DNA of 64,000 nucleotides from an uncultured Eubacterium sp. (GCA_910589665.1 CAJUTR010000005.1:96865-160864); one strand, 5' to 3'. Counted from the first letter of the stretch, positions 26,396 to 35,561 are shown. Notes: a model not told the origin generated them from the letters alone. Numbers and translations are program-made.

Positions 26396-27643
26396 TTAAT
26401 TCTGAATAACGATCGAATTACTCCACGGAGTTTCATAGTCTTCCTCCACTGTACGAAACTGCACATAGTACTTCTTCCCCTTTTTCAAACCTCTCAGCGT
26501 AATACTTCCTTTCCACGAACTGGAGTCAACTTCTTTCTTCGATTTTTTCATATTTCGATGCTCCGAGTAACGGATCTGTCCCATACTGCCGTCAAAATAC
26601 TGGTATTTTTTGCTGATTCCAAAATGAAACACCCTTTTTTTGTCATTGAGTTTTGAAATATTATATTTTATCCAGATTGGACGGAGCGTCAGGTTTCCCC
26701 TGAGGTTATCCAGGGCACTGAGCCACATTCCATCCATACTCCATCCATAGAAAAAATATCCTTTTCGCTTTCCTTTGGTCGGAAGTGCTTTTTCTTCCGT
26801 ATATCGGTAGCTTTTTGGTAGTTTCCCCTGAATTTTTCCCTGTAGGTCTTTGTATTTGACCCGGAAGAGACGGCCTTTGCTCTTTGCCGTCTTTCCCGGT
26901 GACACGCTTGTGACTTTTTTTCCGTCCTGATACCAGAACAGGTCTTTATCCAGGTTTTGAATCGGGATGCTTACATTTGAATGGTTGACGATCGTCTTCA
27001 TAAAGCGATCGTCCTTGAACGCCGACTTTGCGATTTTTGGTGCACCACCGCGGAATTCGATTTCTTTCAGATTAAGACAATCCGCAAAGGCTTCTTTGGA
27101 AATATTTTTGAGATTTTGTCCAAAGACGACTTTTTCAAGATAACCACATTCCTCAAATGCTCGTTCCCCGACCTCCTCAACGTTTTTCAAGTCGGTGCTT
27201 TTAATATAAGTACTCCTAAATGCACATTTACCAATCTTTTTGACTGAATCCGAAAAAGACACTTTCTTGAGATTAGTTGCTGAAAATGCACTCTCGCCTA
27301 TTTCAACCACATCTGGTCCCAAAATCACCTCTTTTACATCCAGAAAGTAAAAGGCATCATCAACCACAGAGGTTATTCCTTTTTCAATAACCACTTTCAA
27401 TTCATAATCATAGAAACTAACGTTTCCATATTGAGAATTATCCGCATCTTTCCACGGGGCAGAAGTCATCGCCCCGTTTCCACTTATCTTGAACTCTTCC
27501 GTTTCTGTGTCGTAGTTCCAGTATACATCCTCACCGCATTCCCCTCCGTATGTCTCGGCCTGAACCGTTTTTACCACTCCGAACAGGGCAGCACTGACAA
27601 TCAGTATAAAACAAATCGTCGTTATCCGGATATAGCTATTCAT
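26396..27643 (-). CDS. BspA-like leucine-rich surface protein, copy B (415 aa)
   Basis: This is the second of three tandem paralogues with the same layout as copy A: signal peptide, CGEDVYWNYD domain, LRR_5 repeats, a central region (EIEFRGGAPKIAKSAFKDDR) identical in all three, and a fibronectin III-like end. Its N-terminal part (NSQYGNVSFYDYELKVVIEK) matches copy C almost exactly, whereas its C-terminal 120 residues differ from A and C (for example FDGSMGQIRYSEHRNMKKSK instead of FYCRTAQIRYADNKKMKKSK). The gene is separated from copies A and C by 36 bases on each side, and the two spacers are near-identical. That points to recent duplication as a unit and a shared transcript. No catalytic motif is present. 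Confidence 0.85.
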   Translation of the reverse strand: MNSYIRITTICFILIVSAALFGVVKTVQAETYGGECGEDVYWNYDTETEEFKISGNGAMTSAPWKDADNSQYGNVSFYDYELKVVIEKGITSVVDDAFYFLDVKEVILGPDVVEIGESAFSATNLKKVSFSDSVKKIGKCAFRSTYIKSTDLKNVEEVGERAFEECGYLEKVVFGQNLKNISKEAFADCLNLKEIEFRGGAPKIAKSAFKDDRFMKTIVNHSNVSIPIQNLDKDLFWYQDGKKVTSVSPGKTAKSKGRLFRVKYKDLQGKIQGKLPKSYRYTEEKALPTKGKRKGYFFYGWSMDGMWLSALDNLRGNLTLRPIWIKYNISKLNDKKRVFHFGISKKYQYFDGSMGQIRYSEHRNMKKSKKEVDSSSWKGSITLRGLKKGKKYYVQFRTVEEDYETPWSNSIVIQN

Positions 27644-27679
27644 TTGACCAGCCTCTTTCTTGTTTAGCTTTTTTCAGAC

Positions 27680-28927
27680 TCAATTTTGAATGACGATGGG
27701 ATTGCTCCACGGCGATACCGAACTTTCATCTTTCGTCCGAAATTGCACGTAATACTTTTTACCCTTTTTCAAACCTTTTAACGTGACATTACCACGCCAC
27801 AAGTTTTCCTTCCATATTAATTTTGACTTTTTCATTTTCTTATTATCGGCATAACGGATCTGTGCCGTACGACAGTAAAAATATTCATATTTTTTACTGA
27901 TTTCGTAACTGAACTTTCGCTTATTGCCGTTTATTTTTGTCAAATGATACCTGACCCAGATTGGGCGGAGCGTCAGATCCCCTCGAATATCACACAAATC
28001 ATTGAGCCAGAGTTCATCCACGCTCCATCCATAGAAAAAGTATCCTTTTCGCTTTCCTTTGGTCGGAAGTGCTTTATCCTCCGTATACCGATAGCTTTTC
28101 GGAAGTTTTCCCTGGAACTTTCCCTGTAAGTCTTTATACTTGACCCGAAAGAGACGGCCCTTGCTCCTTGCCGTCTTTCCCGGTGACACGCTTGTGACTT
28201 TTTTTCCGTCCTGATACCAGAACAGGTCTTTATCCAGGTTTTGAATCGGGATGCTTACATTTGAATGGTTGACGATCGTCTTCATAAAGCGATCGTCCTT
28301 GAACGCCGACTTTGCGATTTTTGGTGCACCACCGCGGAATTCGATTTCTTTCAGATTAAGACAATCCGCAAAGGCTTCTTTGGAAATACTTTTGAGATTT
28401 TGTCCAAAAACAACTTTCTCAAGCGATCTACATTTCACAAATGCCCATTTCCCAATTTCCTCCACATTCATTAGATTAATACTTTTCAAACGGGTTTCTG
28501 AAAAAGCACTCTCTCCTATTTGTTTTACTGCTTCTGAAAAAATCACTTTAGTGGTATTTGTGCCAAAAAAAGCTCCTGCTCCTATCCTAACCACATCCGG
28601 CCCAACAACTACCTCCTTTACATCCATAACAGAAAAAGCATCATCAACTACAGATGTTACTCCTTTTTCAATAACCACTTTCAATTCATAATCATAGAAA
28701 CTAACGTTTCCATATTGAGAATTATCCGCATCTTTCCACGGGGCAGAAGTCATCGCCCCGTTTCCACTTATCTTGAACACTTCTGTTTCTGTGTCGTAGT
28801 TCCAATATACATCCTCTCCACATTTTCCACCGTATGTCTCGGCCTGAACCGTTTCTGCCGCTCCGAACAGGGCAGCACTGACAAGCAGTATAAAACAAAT
28901 CGTCGTTATCCGGATATAGCTATACAT
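27680..28927 (-). CDS. BspA-like leucine-rich surface protein, copy C (415 aa)
   Basis: This is the third paralogue and the first transcribed. Signal peptide, CGEDVYWNYD domain, LRR_5 repeats (about residues 75-205), central region and fibronectin III-like end are as in the other copies. Its N-terminal 90 residues agree with copy B and its C-terminal half agrees with copy A, making it a mosaic. The leucine-rich repeats themselves are the most distinctive part (VRIGAGAFFGTNTTKVIF, VKQIGESAFSETRLKSINL). That concentration of difference in the putative binding surface suggests selection for new ligands. It lies 16 bases after the CBM2-like secreted protein gene and is probably in the same operon. 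Confidence 0.85.
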   Translation of the reverse strand: MYSYIRITTICFILLVSAALFGAAETVQAETYGGKCGEDVYWNYDTETEVFKISGNGAMTSAPWKDADNSQYGNVSFYDYELKVVIEKGVTSVVDDAFSVMDVKEVVVGPDVVRIGAGAFFGTNTTKVIFSEAVKQIGESAFSETRLKSINLMNVEEIGKWAFVKCRSLEKVVFGQNLKSISKEAFADCLNLKEIEFRGGAPKIAKSAFKDDRFMKTIVNHSNVSIPIQNLDKDLFWYQDGKKVTSVSPGKTARSKGRLFRVKYKDLQGKFQGKLPKSYRYTEDKALPTKGKRKGYFFYGWSVDELWLNDLCDIRGDLTLRPIWVRYHLTKINGNKRKFSYEISKKYEYFYCRTAQIRYADNKKMKKSKLIWKENLWRGNVTLKGLKKGKKYYVQFRTKDESSVSPWSNPIVIQN

Positions 28928-28943
28928 TTGGTCGGCCTCCTGC

Positions 28944-31100
28944 CTACTTTTTGGTTACACATATATATTGACGTTTCATAGTCACTTTCTTTTTCTTCTT
29001 TCCATCCTTCACTTCAACTGGCTTGGAATCCGCTATCACAAATTGAAGCTGGTCTCCTTTACTGTGCATCCCCTCGATCTCCTTTTTACCTTGAATCGGG
29101 AAATAGGTCTTTTCCTTAATCGTCTTTTTCGTTTTCTTCTTAAATTTAAAAGTATATTTTTTCCGATATACTCCCTTGTCTGCACTGCATTCCGCTATAC
29201 ATAATTCACTATCACCCTGTTTCCCGGATGCTATATAGATCGTATTATCCCCGCCCTGGTCAATGGACTGCATGGATTTAGGAAGTATATAGTTGGAGGT
29301 ATCTCTCTTCATCGTAAAAGAGGTCTTATATTTCAGTAATTTAGATTTTGCGAACGAGATCTTTTTCTTTTGTACCAGTTTTTCTTTTATCTTCGAACCA
29401 AACGAAAATGTACTTACCTGAACTGCTTTATCCTCCTTCCTACGTTTCCAGATAACAATCCTGTCCTCGCCCTTTAGACCAATATCCACTCGATTAAGTC
29501 TGCCAAATCTTTGCTTCTTCTTGTTGGAGTATGCCACCCCCACCAGTTTACCACAATTATTTTCATTAACTGTCGAACCACCTTTATACTCAACACAAAC
29601 CACCTGTGTACAGAAGTTTGATAAAACCTGGCTCAATTTTTTCTTCTTTTTCTTGGCCTCCTGCTGTGCCTTCTTTTTTTCCTCCTTTGTTAGTACATAC
29701 GTTTTTCCTGTCAGAAGAAAATATTCTTTTTCCTTTTCCCCGTCTTTATACACAAAAGACTCCAGACTTTGCGTATGTCCAAAATTCTTTAATGTCATCC
29801 ATCCTTTAATCCTTGCTACCTTCTTTTTTCCCTTCTCTTCTTCCAACTGCATTTTCATCAAAACTGCATTCTTCCCACAATGTACTACCCCGTACGCGTA
29901 CTTTTCCCCGTTCTTCCCTTTCACTTTCCCCATACAAAAATTCTGAAAAGCCTTCTTCCTATAAGGAGTTTTCTCACCTTTCACCTCATAAACCGCGGAC
30001 ACCTTTCGCGGAATCGTCTTCTTCGGCACCGCCTCCGTCTTCTTCGCCGCCTTCACTCTGGACCGCAGCATATTACCGCCGCCCTGCGACTCTAGATAAT
30101 CCAGATAATCTAAATACTCTAAAAAGTCATCTTCTGTCAATCCCTCTACTGCCTCCGGCGTCTCCCAATCCTCTTCATCCTCACCCTGCTCGGCCGTACT
30201 TACCGAAAAGAGATCCTGTGCCTCCACTTTAACATCGCCCGGCGATTTTTTAGCGATAAAACCAAAGGAACAGGTCTGCCTTGCTGCTATGTTCTGATTA
30301 TACCCCATATTTTTAAATAAGTACACCTTTTCATTATCATCATTCGTATATTCGCTCTCTATCGAGGCGTTCCAGATCTGCTGGATATCGAGATTTGTCG
30401 CAATTTCCAGTTTCCAGTCTTCAATCCGGAGGTCGGATTTATTCTCTACCCGGATCTCTCCCGAAACATATCCCGGCCATGCCGAAGACTCATGATATGT
30501 CACAGAATAATTATCCTCATTGATCTCAACGGTATCATTGATCAGGTATTCATTTAAAATATCCCCGGCTTCCCCGGCAAATTTCGCCGTGATCCCAAAC
30601 GATACGCTGCCATTGGCCGGAATATCCTGATTCCAGTCAAGGCACTTTATCGTATAGGAATTTTCCTCATGTGCGGTGATCTGGGCATTCCAGATTTGCT
30701 CGACCTCATCCCCGTAGTCAAACGCTACCGCCCAGTTATCAATCGTCTCATCTGTCAGGTTCGTAACCGTAACTTCCGCGTTATAGTGGTTCTCCCAGCG
30801 CTCTTTGATATCCATGTTCACGCTGATTGTGTCATCGATATAATAGTCATCCTCATCGTCGTCTCCTTCGTCATCGTCCTCCTCTTCCTCGTCATACACA
30901 TCATCATCGTCCCACGCCTCTTCTTCCTCTTCCCAGGAATCCAGCACATCTTCGTCCACTTCGATCGGCTCTTCTTCCTCTACCCAGTCGATATACTCGT
31001 CATCACTTCCCGCCTTTGCTTTTACCGGTCTTCCCCCTAAGTCACAGATCAATACCGAAAACGCCAGCAGCAACACGATTACCTTTTTTACATGTTTCAT
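28944..31100 (-). CDS. Secreted protein with acidic spacer and two CBM2-like modules (718 aa)
   Basis: This is an exported protein. Residues 1-29 form a signal peptide. Residues 32-90 are almost all Asp and Glu. Two repeats follow (about 92-190 and 195-300) that resemble family 2 cellulose-binding modules: each has the pattern W..H..AEVTVTN...I.NW, then QIWNA and a W/Y-NQ-IPANGSVSFGI end. The C-terminal half (350-718) is strongly basic, with many KKKK runs and a repeated beta-strand pattern, possibly a propeller or a wall-binding region. The acidic and basic halves may interact with each other or with the cell wall. The gene sits between the sensor kinase and the BspA-like genes on the same strand. 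I know of no catalytic motif in it, and the CBM2 call rests on pattern only. Confidence 0.72.
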   Translation of the reverse strand: MKHVKKVIVLLLAFSVLICDLGGRPVKAKAGSDDEYIDWVEEEEPIEVDEDVLDSWEEEEEAWDDDDVYDEEEEDDDEGDDDEDDYYIDDTISVNMDIKERWENHYNAEVTVTNLTDETIDNWAVAFDYGDEVEQIWNAQITAHEENSYTIKCLDWNQDIPANGSVSFGITAKFAGEAGDILNEYLINDTVEINEDNYSVTYHESSAWPGYVSGEIRVENKSDLRIEDWKLEIATNLDIQQIWNASIESEYTNDDNEKVYLFKNMGYNQNIAARQTCSFGFIAKKSPGDVKVEAQDLFSVSTAEQGEDEEDWETPEAVEGLTEDDFLEYLDYLDYLESQGGGNMLRSRVKAAKKTEAVPKKTIPRKVSAVYEVKGEKTPYRKKAFQNFCMGKVKGKNGEKYAYGVVHCGKNAVLMKMQLEEEKGKKKVARIKGWMTLKNFGHTQSLESFVYKDGEKEKEYFLLTGKTYVLTKEEKKKAQQEAKKKKKKLSQVLSNFCTQVVCVEYKGGSTVNENNCGKLVGVAYSNKKKQRFGRLNRVDIGLKGEDRIVIWKRRKEDKAVQVSTFSFGSKIKEKLVQKKKISFAKSKLLKYKTSFTMKRDTSNYILPKSMQSIDQGGDNTIYIASGKQGDSELCIAECSADKGVYRKKYTFKFKKKTKKTIKEKTYFPIQGKKEIEGMHSKGDQLQFVIADSKPVEVKDGKKKKKVTMKRQYICVTKK

Positions 31101-31191
31101 ATCCTTCCACGTTCTCCCTTCTTAAATCGTATGATGTTAAATTTCCTCCATAGCGTAACATCACATCTCCCCTATTACAATATCATTGTCG

Positions 31192-32505
31192 TCAATGGTT
31201 GGTTTCTGTCGTAGAAGGTTTGTTTTTTTGATCATATAGTATGATGCACAACCGAAACTTTCCTTCAGACTGTTCATAACTAAACTTTCCGCTATATCGT
31301 CGTACCGATTGTATCACATTTTGAATTCCATAACCATGCCCTTTTGCATCCTCCTTCGTTGTCACCAGATTTCCTCCCCGGATATTCAATGTATGACAAC
31401 AGGTATTTTCTTCCTGGATCATGATCATTTGCTGCTCATATCGGATATGTACCTCGATGTTCCGGTTTTCCTCCCCGCATTGTCCAGCCGCCTCCTCGGC
31501 ATTTTTAAGAATATTATAAAAAATGGTGCAGAGATCAAATGGCTCCACAAAACAATCCGCCGGAAGGCGGCCCCCGACGCAAAGCCGGATTTTCTTCTCG
31601 CTGCACCGCTCGGTAAACTGGTTTAAAATCGCATCGACAACCCCATTCCCGACAACGATGCTTTCCTTCTTCTTCTCAAGTATTTGAAAAATCCTCTCCA
31701 TGTACCTGACAATCTCTTCACTTTTTCCCCGCTCTGCCATCCGGCCGATCGTCCGCATATGATCGCGCATATCGTGGCGGAACCGCTTTGTATCCTCCTC
31801 TTTTTTCTCTAAATACTGATAATGCTGTTCCTGTGCGGCCAAAAACTTCTGATTCAGCACTAAATGTTCCTGATACAAATAGTTATCGGATGCCAATAGC
31901 AAAACCAGCGCCATCTGAACCAACACCCCAAGTGCCAATAAGAGAAAAACAAAATAAAGAGAAGTTCTTTCCCTTGCGAATTTTTCCCAGACCAGGGTAA
32001 GCGAAATCTGCTGCATAAAAACCATCGCAGAAAAAAACACAAAATACCGTATCGGCATTACCCGCAGTCCCTGCGCATTTCTTCGATTTAACATCCAAAC
32101 ACTGACACTCAGAAAGAGAATCGTCACGATAGACGCGCAGACTCCTTCCATCGCCACGTGCATCACGCCGAACGTCCCAAAAATGATCTGAACGATCGTG
32201 CTGTTGATCCCGTCGATCAACCCCAGTGTAATGGCTGCCCAACATGTAAGTCCTATGATGCGATACACTTTATCCTTATACGTAACCAAAGATGTGAATA
32301 ATACAAAAAACAAATATGGCACCATCGGATTGATCCACTGCTGTGTCCATACGATCATATAGGAAAAAACAACTGTCGCGAGAAGATCAACCGCCAATAC
32401 ATTTCTTCTTTTTCTTACATTCAAATGAAAACCGTAATAAAATAGGATATAAATTTTTAACGCTTCCAAAAACAATTCCTGAAACATTTCCAAATTATCC
32501 CACAT
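31192..32505 (-). CDS. GHKL-type sensor histidine kinase, AgrC-like (437 aa)
   Basis: This is a membrane sensor kinase of the AgrC/GHKL type. Residues 1-215 contain about six to seven membrane segments forming a peptide- or lipid-sensing domain. A coiled linker leads to the phospho-acceptor motif FRHDMRDHMRTI and the GHKL ATP-binding domain with NILKNAEEAA (N box) and KGHGYGIQNV (G box). The start at 32505 has GTGAGGAT upstream and lies eight bases beyond the tadA stop, so it is co-transcribed with tadA. The four secreted-protein genes follow it on the same strand and the cluster ends with a LytTR regulator, its likely partner. No agrB/agrD pair is visible, so the ligand is unknown. Confidence 0.9.
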   Translation of the reverse strand: MWDNLEMFQELFLEALKIYILFYYGFHLNVRKRRNVLAVDLLATVVFSYMIVWTQQWINPMVPYLFFVLFTSLVTYKDKVYRIIGLTCWAAITLGLIDGINSTIVQIIFGTFGVMHVAMEGVCASIVTILFLSVSVWMLNRRNAQGLRVMPIRYFVFFSAMVFMQQISLTLVWEKFARERTSLYFVFLLLALGVLVQMALVLLLASDNYLYQEHLVLNQKFLAAQEQHYQYLEKKEEDTKRFRHDMRDHMRTIGRMAERGKSEEIVRYMERIFQILEKKKESIVVGNGVVDAILNQFTERCSEKKIRLCVGGRLPADCFVEPFDLCTIFYNILKNAEEAAGQCGEENRNIEVHIRYEQQMIMIQEENTCCHTLNIRGGNLVTTKEDAKGHGYGIQNVIQSVRRYSGKFSYEQSEGKFRLCIILYDQKNKPSTTETNH

Positions 32506-32512
32506 GTAATCC

Positions 32513-33001
32513 TCACTCGTCCTCCCCGGCACCCTGCCTGTCCCTTTTTCTCAGCCGCAGTTCACGGAAAAATCCGCTCATCATCTGACTGCATTCCTCC
32601 CCAAGTACTCCGGTCTGCACCTCAACCTTATGATTAAAGCCCTCCATATGGAGCAGATTGACAACAGACCCGGCACATCCCGCTTTTGCATTCATACTTC
32701 CAATCACGATCCGGGGAATCCTCGCCTGCACGATCGCTCCGGCGCACATGGGGCACGGTTCCAGCGTAACATACATCGTACAGTCCTCCAACCGCCAGTC
32801 GCCGACGACGCGGCTTGCCTTATGGATCGCTATGATTTCTGCATGCGCCAGCGTATTTTTCTTCTCATTTCGTTTATTATACCCCCGGGCGATTATACGG
32901 CCGTCGCTTACGATCACACAGCCGATCGGCGTTTCATTTTTCACGTATGCCTTCTTCGCCTGCCGGATGGCTTCCCTCATATATTTTTCGTCGTTATCCA
33001 T
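32513..33001 (-). CDS. tadA: tRNA adenosine(34) deaminase TadA (162 aa)
   Basis: This zinc enzyme converts adenosine to inosine at the wobble position of tRNA-Arg(ACG). The zinc site is complete: HAEI in NTLAHAEIIAIHKAS with the catalytic Glu, and PCPMCAG in TLEPCPMCAGAIVQARI. The N-terminal helix MREAIRQAKKAY and IGCVIVSDGRIIARGYN are also typical. The C terminus (RLRKRDRQGAGEDE) is a little longer than usual. The gene begins the minus-strand run that continues into the sensor kinase. A GGGGG ribosome binding site precedes the start. Confidence 0.97.
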   Translation of the reverse strand: MDNDEKYMREAIRQAKKAYVKNETPIGCVIVSDGRIIARGYNKRNEKKNTLAHAEIIAIHKASRVVGDWRLEDCTMYVTLEPCPMCAGAIVQARIPRIVIGSMNAKAGCAGSVVNLLHMEGFNHKVEVQTGVLGEECSQMMSGFFRELRLRKRDRQGAGEDE

Positions 33002-33327
33002 ATGTTCCCCCTGCTCTCAAAACCATATTTTTTCATAGAACCCGGTCAAGATACGCTCCCGCCGTCCATGAACAAGCTCTTGTTGTAATCTCTTCCTCGT
33101 CTTTCTTTACAAATTGTCAGCTAAGCTACGTTTCTCATTGATCCTCTACGTTTTACTATATCATATTTGTTCTTTTTTACAATCCCAAAACGTAAAAAAG
33201 ACATCTTACAGATCTGATTTGACCAGCCTGTTCCCTTATGATATGATTAGGTTATATAAAATTCACTAGATTTAACCATTTTTAGCATCATACCAATTTT
33301 TAAACAACAGCAGAAAAGAGGAATCAT
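33002..33327. other. Divergent intergenic region between tadA and prmA
   Basis: This 326-base region holds the prmA promoter (33219-33247) on the right and must contain the tadA promoter on the left. I looked for a signal recognition particle RNA, which sits near tadA in some Firmicutes, and found no match to its conserved loop. No peptide gene with a ribosome binding site is visible. Confidence 0.5.
33219..33247 (+). promoter_or_regulatory. prmA promoter
   Basis: TTGACC (33219-33224) and TATGAT (33242-33247) are separated by 17 bases, 80 bases upstream of the prmA start. This is a good vegetative promoter match. Confidence 0.7.
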
Positions 33328-34347
33328 ATGAAATGGATCAAATTTACACTGGATACACATACAGACGCCGTCGACATCCTGAGCTATATGCTGGATGAAA
33401 TCGGTGTGGAAGGTATTGAAATCGAAGATCATGTACCACTGAGCGAGGCAGACAAAAAACAGATGTATGTCGATATCCTTCCAGACCCCGAAGAGAACGA
33501 TGGCTCTGCCAAAGTGCATTTCTATATGGAACCGGAAAACGGTAACCCGGAGCAGATCATACTGGATGTACAGCATATCTTTCAGGAAATCAAACCCTAC
33601 ACAAATATCGGGAAAGGCACCGTCAGCCTTTCCGAAACGGAAGACAAAGACTGGATGAACAACTGGAAAACTTTTTTTCAGCCATTCCGCGCGGCAGAGC
33701 ACGTCATTGTCAAGCCGACATGGGAAACTTGTTCTCTAGCGGACTACTCACCGGAACACGACATCGTTGTCAACATTGACCCCGGGATCGCTTTTGGCAC
33801 CGGTACACACGAGACAACTAAACTGTGCATACAGGCGCTTTCCAAATACGGGTGTGAGAAAAAACGGATACTAGACGTCGGGTGCGGGAGCGGCATCCTT
33901 GCGATTGCCGCCCTGAAACTCGGTGCCTCTTTTGCTGCTGCTACCGATATTGACGAAATAGCTGTCGGTGTGGCAAGGGAAAATATGCACATAAACCGTA
34001 TTTCCGACGATCGATTCCGCCTGTTTACCGGCAATCTACTGGACAATACACACGCCGACCTCTCGTACACTTACGCCGCCCCTTCTGCCGCGGCAGGAAC
34101 AAACGAAACTTCTTTGAGCACTCAGCTTGGAAACGATTTTGACATCGTGACCGCAAACATCCTTGCCGACGTGATCATGCCGCTTTCTGGTGTCATCCGC
34201 CCTCATATGGCAGACAGGGGACTGTTTATTTCCTCCGGCATCATTGATACACGGGCAGATGAAGTAGAAAATACGCTTCGGAAAAATGGGTTTTTAATTG
34301 AAGGAAAAGAAGTACTCGGGGAATGGGTGTGTTTTGTTTGCCGGTAA
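33328..34347 (+). CDS. prmA: Ribosomal protein L11 methyltransferase (339 aa)
   Basis: This S-adenosylmethionine-dependent enzyme methylates lysines and the N terminus of ribosomal protein L11. Residues 1-120 form the L11-recognition domain (MKWIKFTLDTHTDAVDILS). The methyltransferase core has DPGIAFGTGTHETTKL, the SAM-binding ILDVGCGSGILAIAALKLGA and the catalytic-loop segment IVTANILADVIMPLSG (the NILA motif). About 20 residues of low-complexity Ala/Thr/Ser (around residue 250) are inserted before the NILA motif compared with shorter family members. It has its own promoter. The AT-rich HATPase trio follows after 68 bases with a separate promoter. Confidence 0.95.
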   Translation: MKWIKFTLDTHTDAVDILSYMLDEIGVEGIEIEDHVPLSEADKKQMYVDILPDPEENDGSAKVHFYMEPENGNPEQIILDVQHIFQEIKPYTNIGKGTVSLSETEDKDWMNNWKTFFQPFRAAEHVIVKPTWETCSLADYSPEHDIVVNIDPGIAFGTGTHETTKLCIQALSKYGCEKKRILDVGCGSGILAIAALKLGASFAAATDIDEIAVGVARENMHINRISDDRFRLFTGNLLDNTHADLSYTYAAPSAAAGTNETSLSTQLGNDFDIVTANILADVIMPLSGVIRPHMADRGLFISSGIIDTRADEVENTLRKNGFLIEGKEVLGEWVCFVCR

Positions 34348-34366
34348 AAGAAGATCTATCTTTAGG

Positions 34367-34395
34367 TTGTATCAATACAGATATTATTGTATAAT
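34367..34395 (+). promoter_or_regulatory. Promoter of the HATPase/STAS-like/TM operon
   Basis: TTGTAT (34367-34372) and TATAAT (34390-34395) are 17 bases apart, 20 bases before the HATPase start, so the 5' untranslated leader is very short. The operon is thus transcribed independently of prmA. Confidence 0.65.
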
Positions 34396-34415
34396 ACATA
34401 AAGGAAGGATATAAA

Positions 34416-35561
34416 ATGTTTGATTTCAAGAATTTTTTGGATAAAAACAATATAAACTATGGTAAAAAAGGATTAAAACATATTAAACTAGAAAAAAATG
34501 GAACCGTAACATTATATTTTAAATCAGGCAACTTTGGTGGTTTACAAATCAAATTACTACTTGCAAAATTAAATTTTATCGTGAATAAATATGGTTCCAT
34601 GTGCCATACCATTTGTATCAAGATTGAAAGCATTAAGCCAATAGACAAATTAACCTATATCCTTTTAGAATGTATTATATATGAACTAATGCGCAAATAT
34701 AAAAATATTTGGATATTAACAAAAGAAATCATACCCGAAATACAAACGAGTGGTTTAAGCAGTTCACTCCTCTGGGCTTACATCCGTGGGACCATGACAA
34801 AAGAACAATATTGCAAACGCTTTTTTCGCAGTTTACAGGAAAACCACTATAGAAGAATGATAAGGCAGGATGATAGTTCTGAAATCTCTAAACTGATGAC
34901 AGATATTAAAATCTTCTTAAAAGTATTTGATATAGAAGATGATGACCGTCGTAAAATTGCTAAAATTGTCAGCGAACTAGCCGATAATGCTTGCGAACAT
35001 TCCAAAAGCGATTGCTTAATTGATATTGATGTTTCCAATCCTATCTATAAAAAGCGAGATGATCCCGACGGGGTATACTATTCCGTAAATATTTGTGTAT
35101 TAAACTTTTCAGATATCTTTTTAGGAGACACCCTTCGAGAAAAGATCATGAAAAAAAAGTATAAAGGTTCTAACAGATATGAGGACGTTGCGAATGCTTA
35201 TGAAACTCATAAATCCTTTTTTAATTTCAAATATACAGAAGAACATTTTTTTATGCTGACTGCCTTTCAAAACAAAATATCCGGTCGTGAAAATGAAACG
35301 GAAACTGGGGGAGTAGGATTAAATGAAATGATATGCGAGGTTGAAAAACGGGCAGACACACATAACTGTTATGTTTTGAGCAAGAATAAGGTAATATGTT
35401 TTTTACCAGAATATCTGGTGAACAACTCAGAAGGCTGGGTAGGTTTCAATAAAGAGCAGGATTTTTTAAATTCACGCCCGTCTACAAACAGCATTTATGA
35501 CTCTGATACTTTTTTAACGGGAACTGGTTATAATTTATCTTTGATTTATAGGAGGAAATAA
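34416..35561 (+). CDS. Soluble HATPase-domain protein of an uncharacterised trio (381 aa)
   Basis: This is a cytoplasmic protein with a GHKL/histidine-kinase-like ATP-binding domain but no phospho-acceptor or membrane segment. The N-terminal 130 residues have no recognised motif. Residues 155-205 contain the N box (KIVSELADNACEHSKSDCLI), and residues about 290-320 the G box (ETETGGVGLNEMICEV). The spacing fits an anti-sigma-like or MORC/MutL-type ATPase fold. The next gene encodes a STAS-like (DUF4325) protein; HATPase plus STAS is the logic of anti-sigma/anti-anti-sigma switches. The DNA is much more AT-rich than prmA or pta. Function is unknown; a partner-switch or conflict-system role is my inference. 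Confidence 0.72.
   Translation: MFDFKNFLDKNNINYGKKGLKHIKLEKNGTVTLYFKSGNFGGLQIKLLLAKLNFIVNKYGSMCHTICIKIESIKPIDKLTYILLECIIYELMRKYKNIWILTKEIIPEIQTSGLSSSLLWAYIRGTMTKEQYCKRFFRSLQENHYRRMIRQDDSSEISKLMTDIKIFLKVFDIEDDDRRKIAKIVSELADNACEHSKSDCLIDIDVSNPIYKKRDDPDGVYYSVNICVLNFSDIFLGDTLREKIMKKKYKGSNRYEDVANAYETHKSFFNFKYTEEHFFMLTAFQNKISGRENETETGGVGLNEMICEVEKRADTHNCYVLSKNKVICFLPEYLVNNSEGWVGFNKEQDFLNSRPSTNSIYDSDTFLTGTGYNLSLIYRRK

Larger units (their letters stand above)
25109..28927 (-). repeat. Three tandem gene-length direct repeats (about 1.28 kb units)
   Basis: Copies A, B and C repeat with a period of about 1285 bases including the 36-base spacers. Blocks of near-identity are not collinear. About 690 bases of A (25109-25800) and C (27680-28370) differ at a single noticed position. 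The 5' coding thirds of B and C agree. A block around 25670-25800, 26960-27090 and 28240-28370 is shared by all three. This pattern is expected from gene conversion between tandem copies. Confidence 0.88.

Noticed and set aside
25109..28927. Repeated DNA considered as CRISPR or integron-like array
   Set aside because: Units are gene-length paralogues with full reading frames; no short repeat-spacer structure.
29521..30232. Long plus-strand open frames opposite the CBM2-like gene
   Set aside because: They are shadows caused by Lys/Glu-rich codons (reverse reading gives Phe/Ser/Leu), lack ribosome binding sites and resemble no protein.
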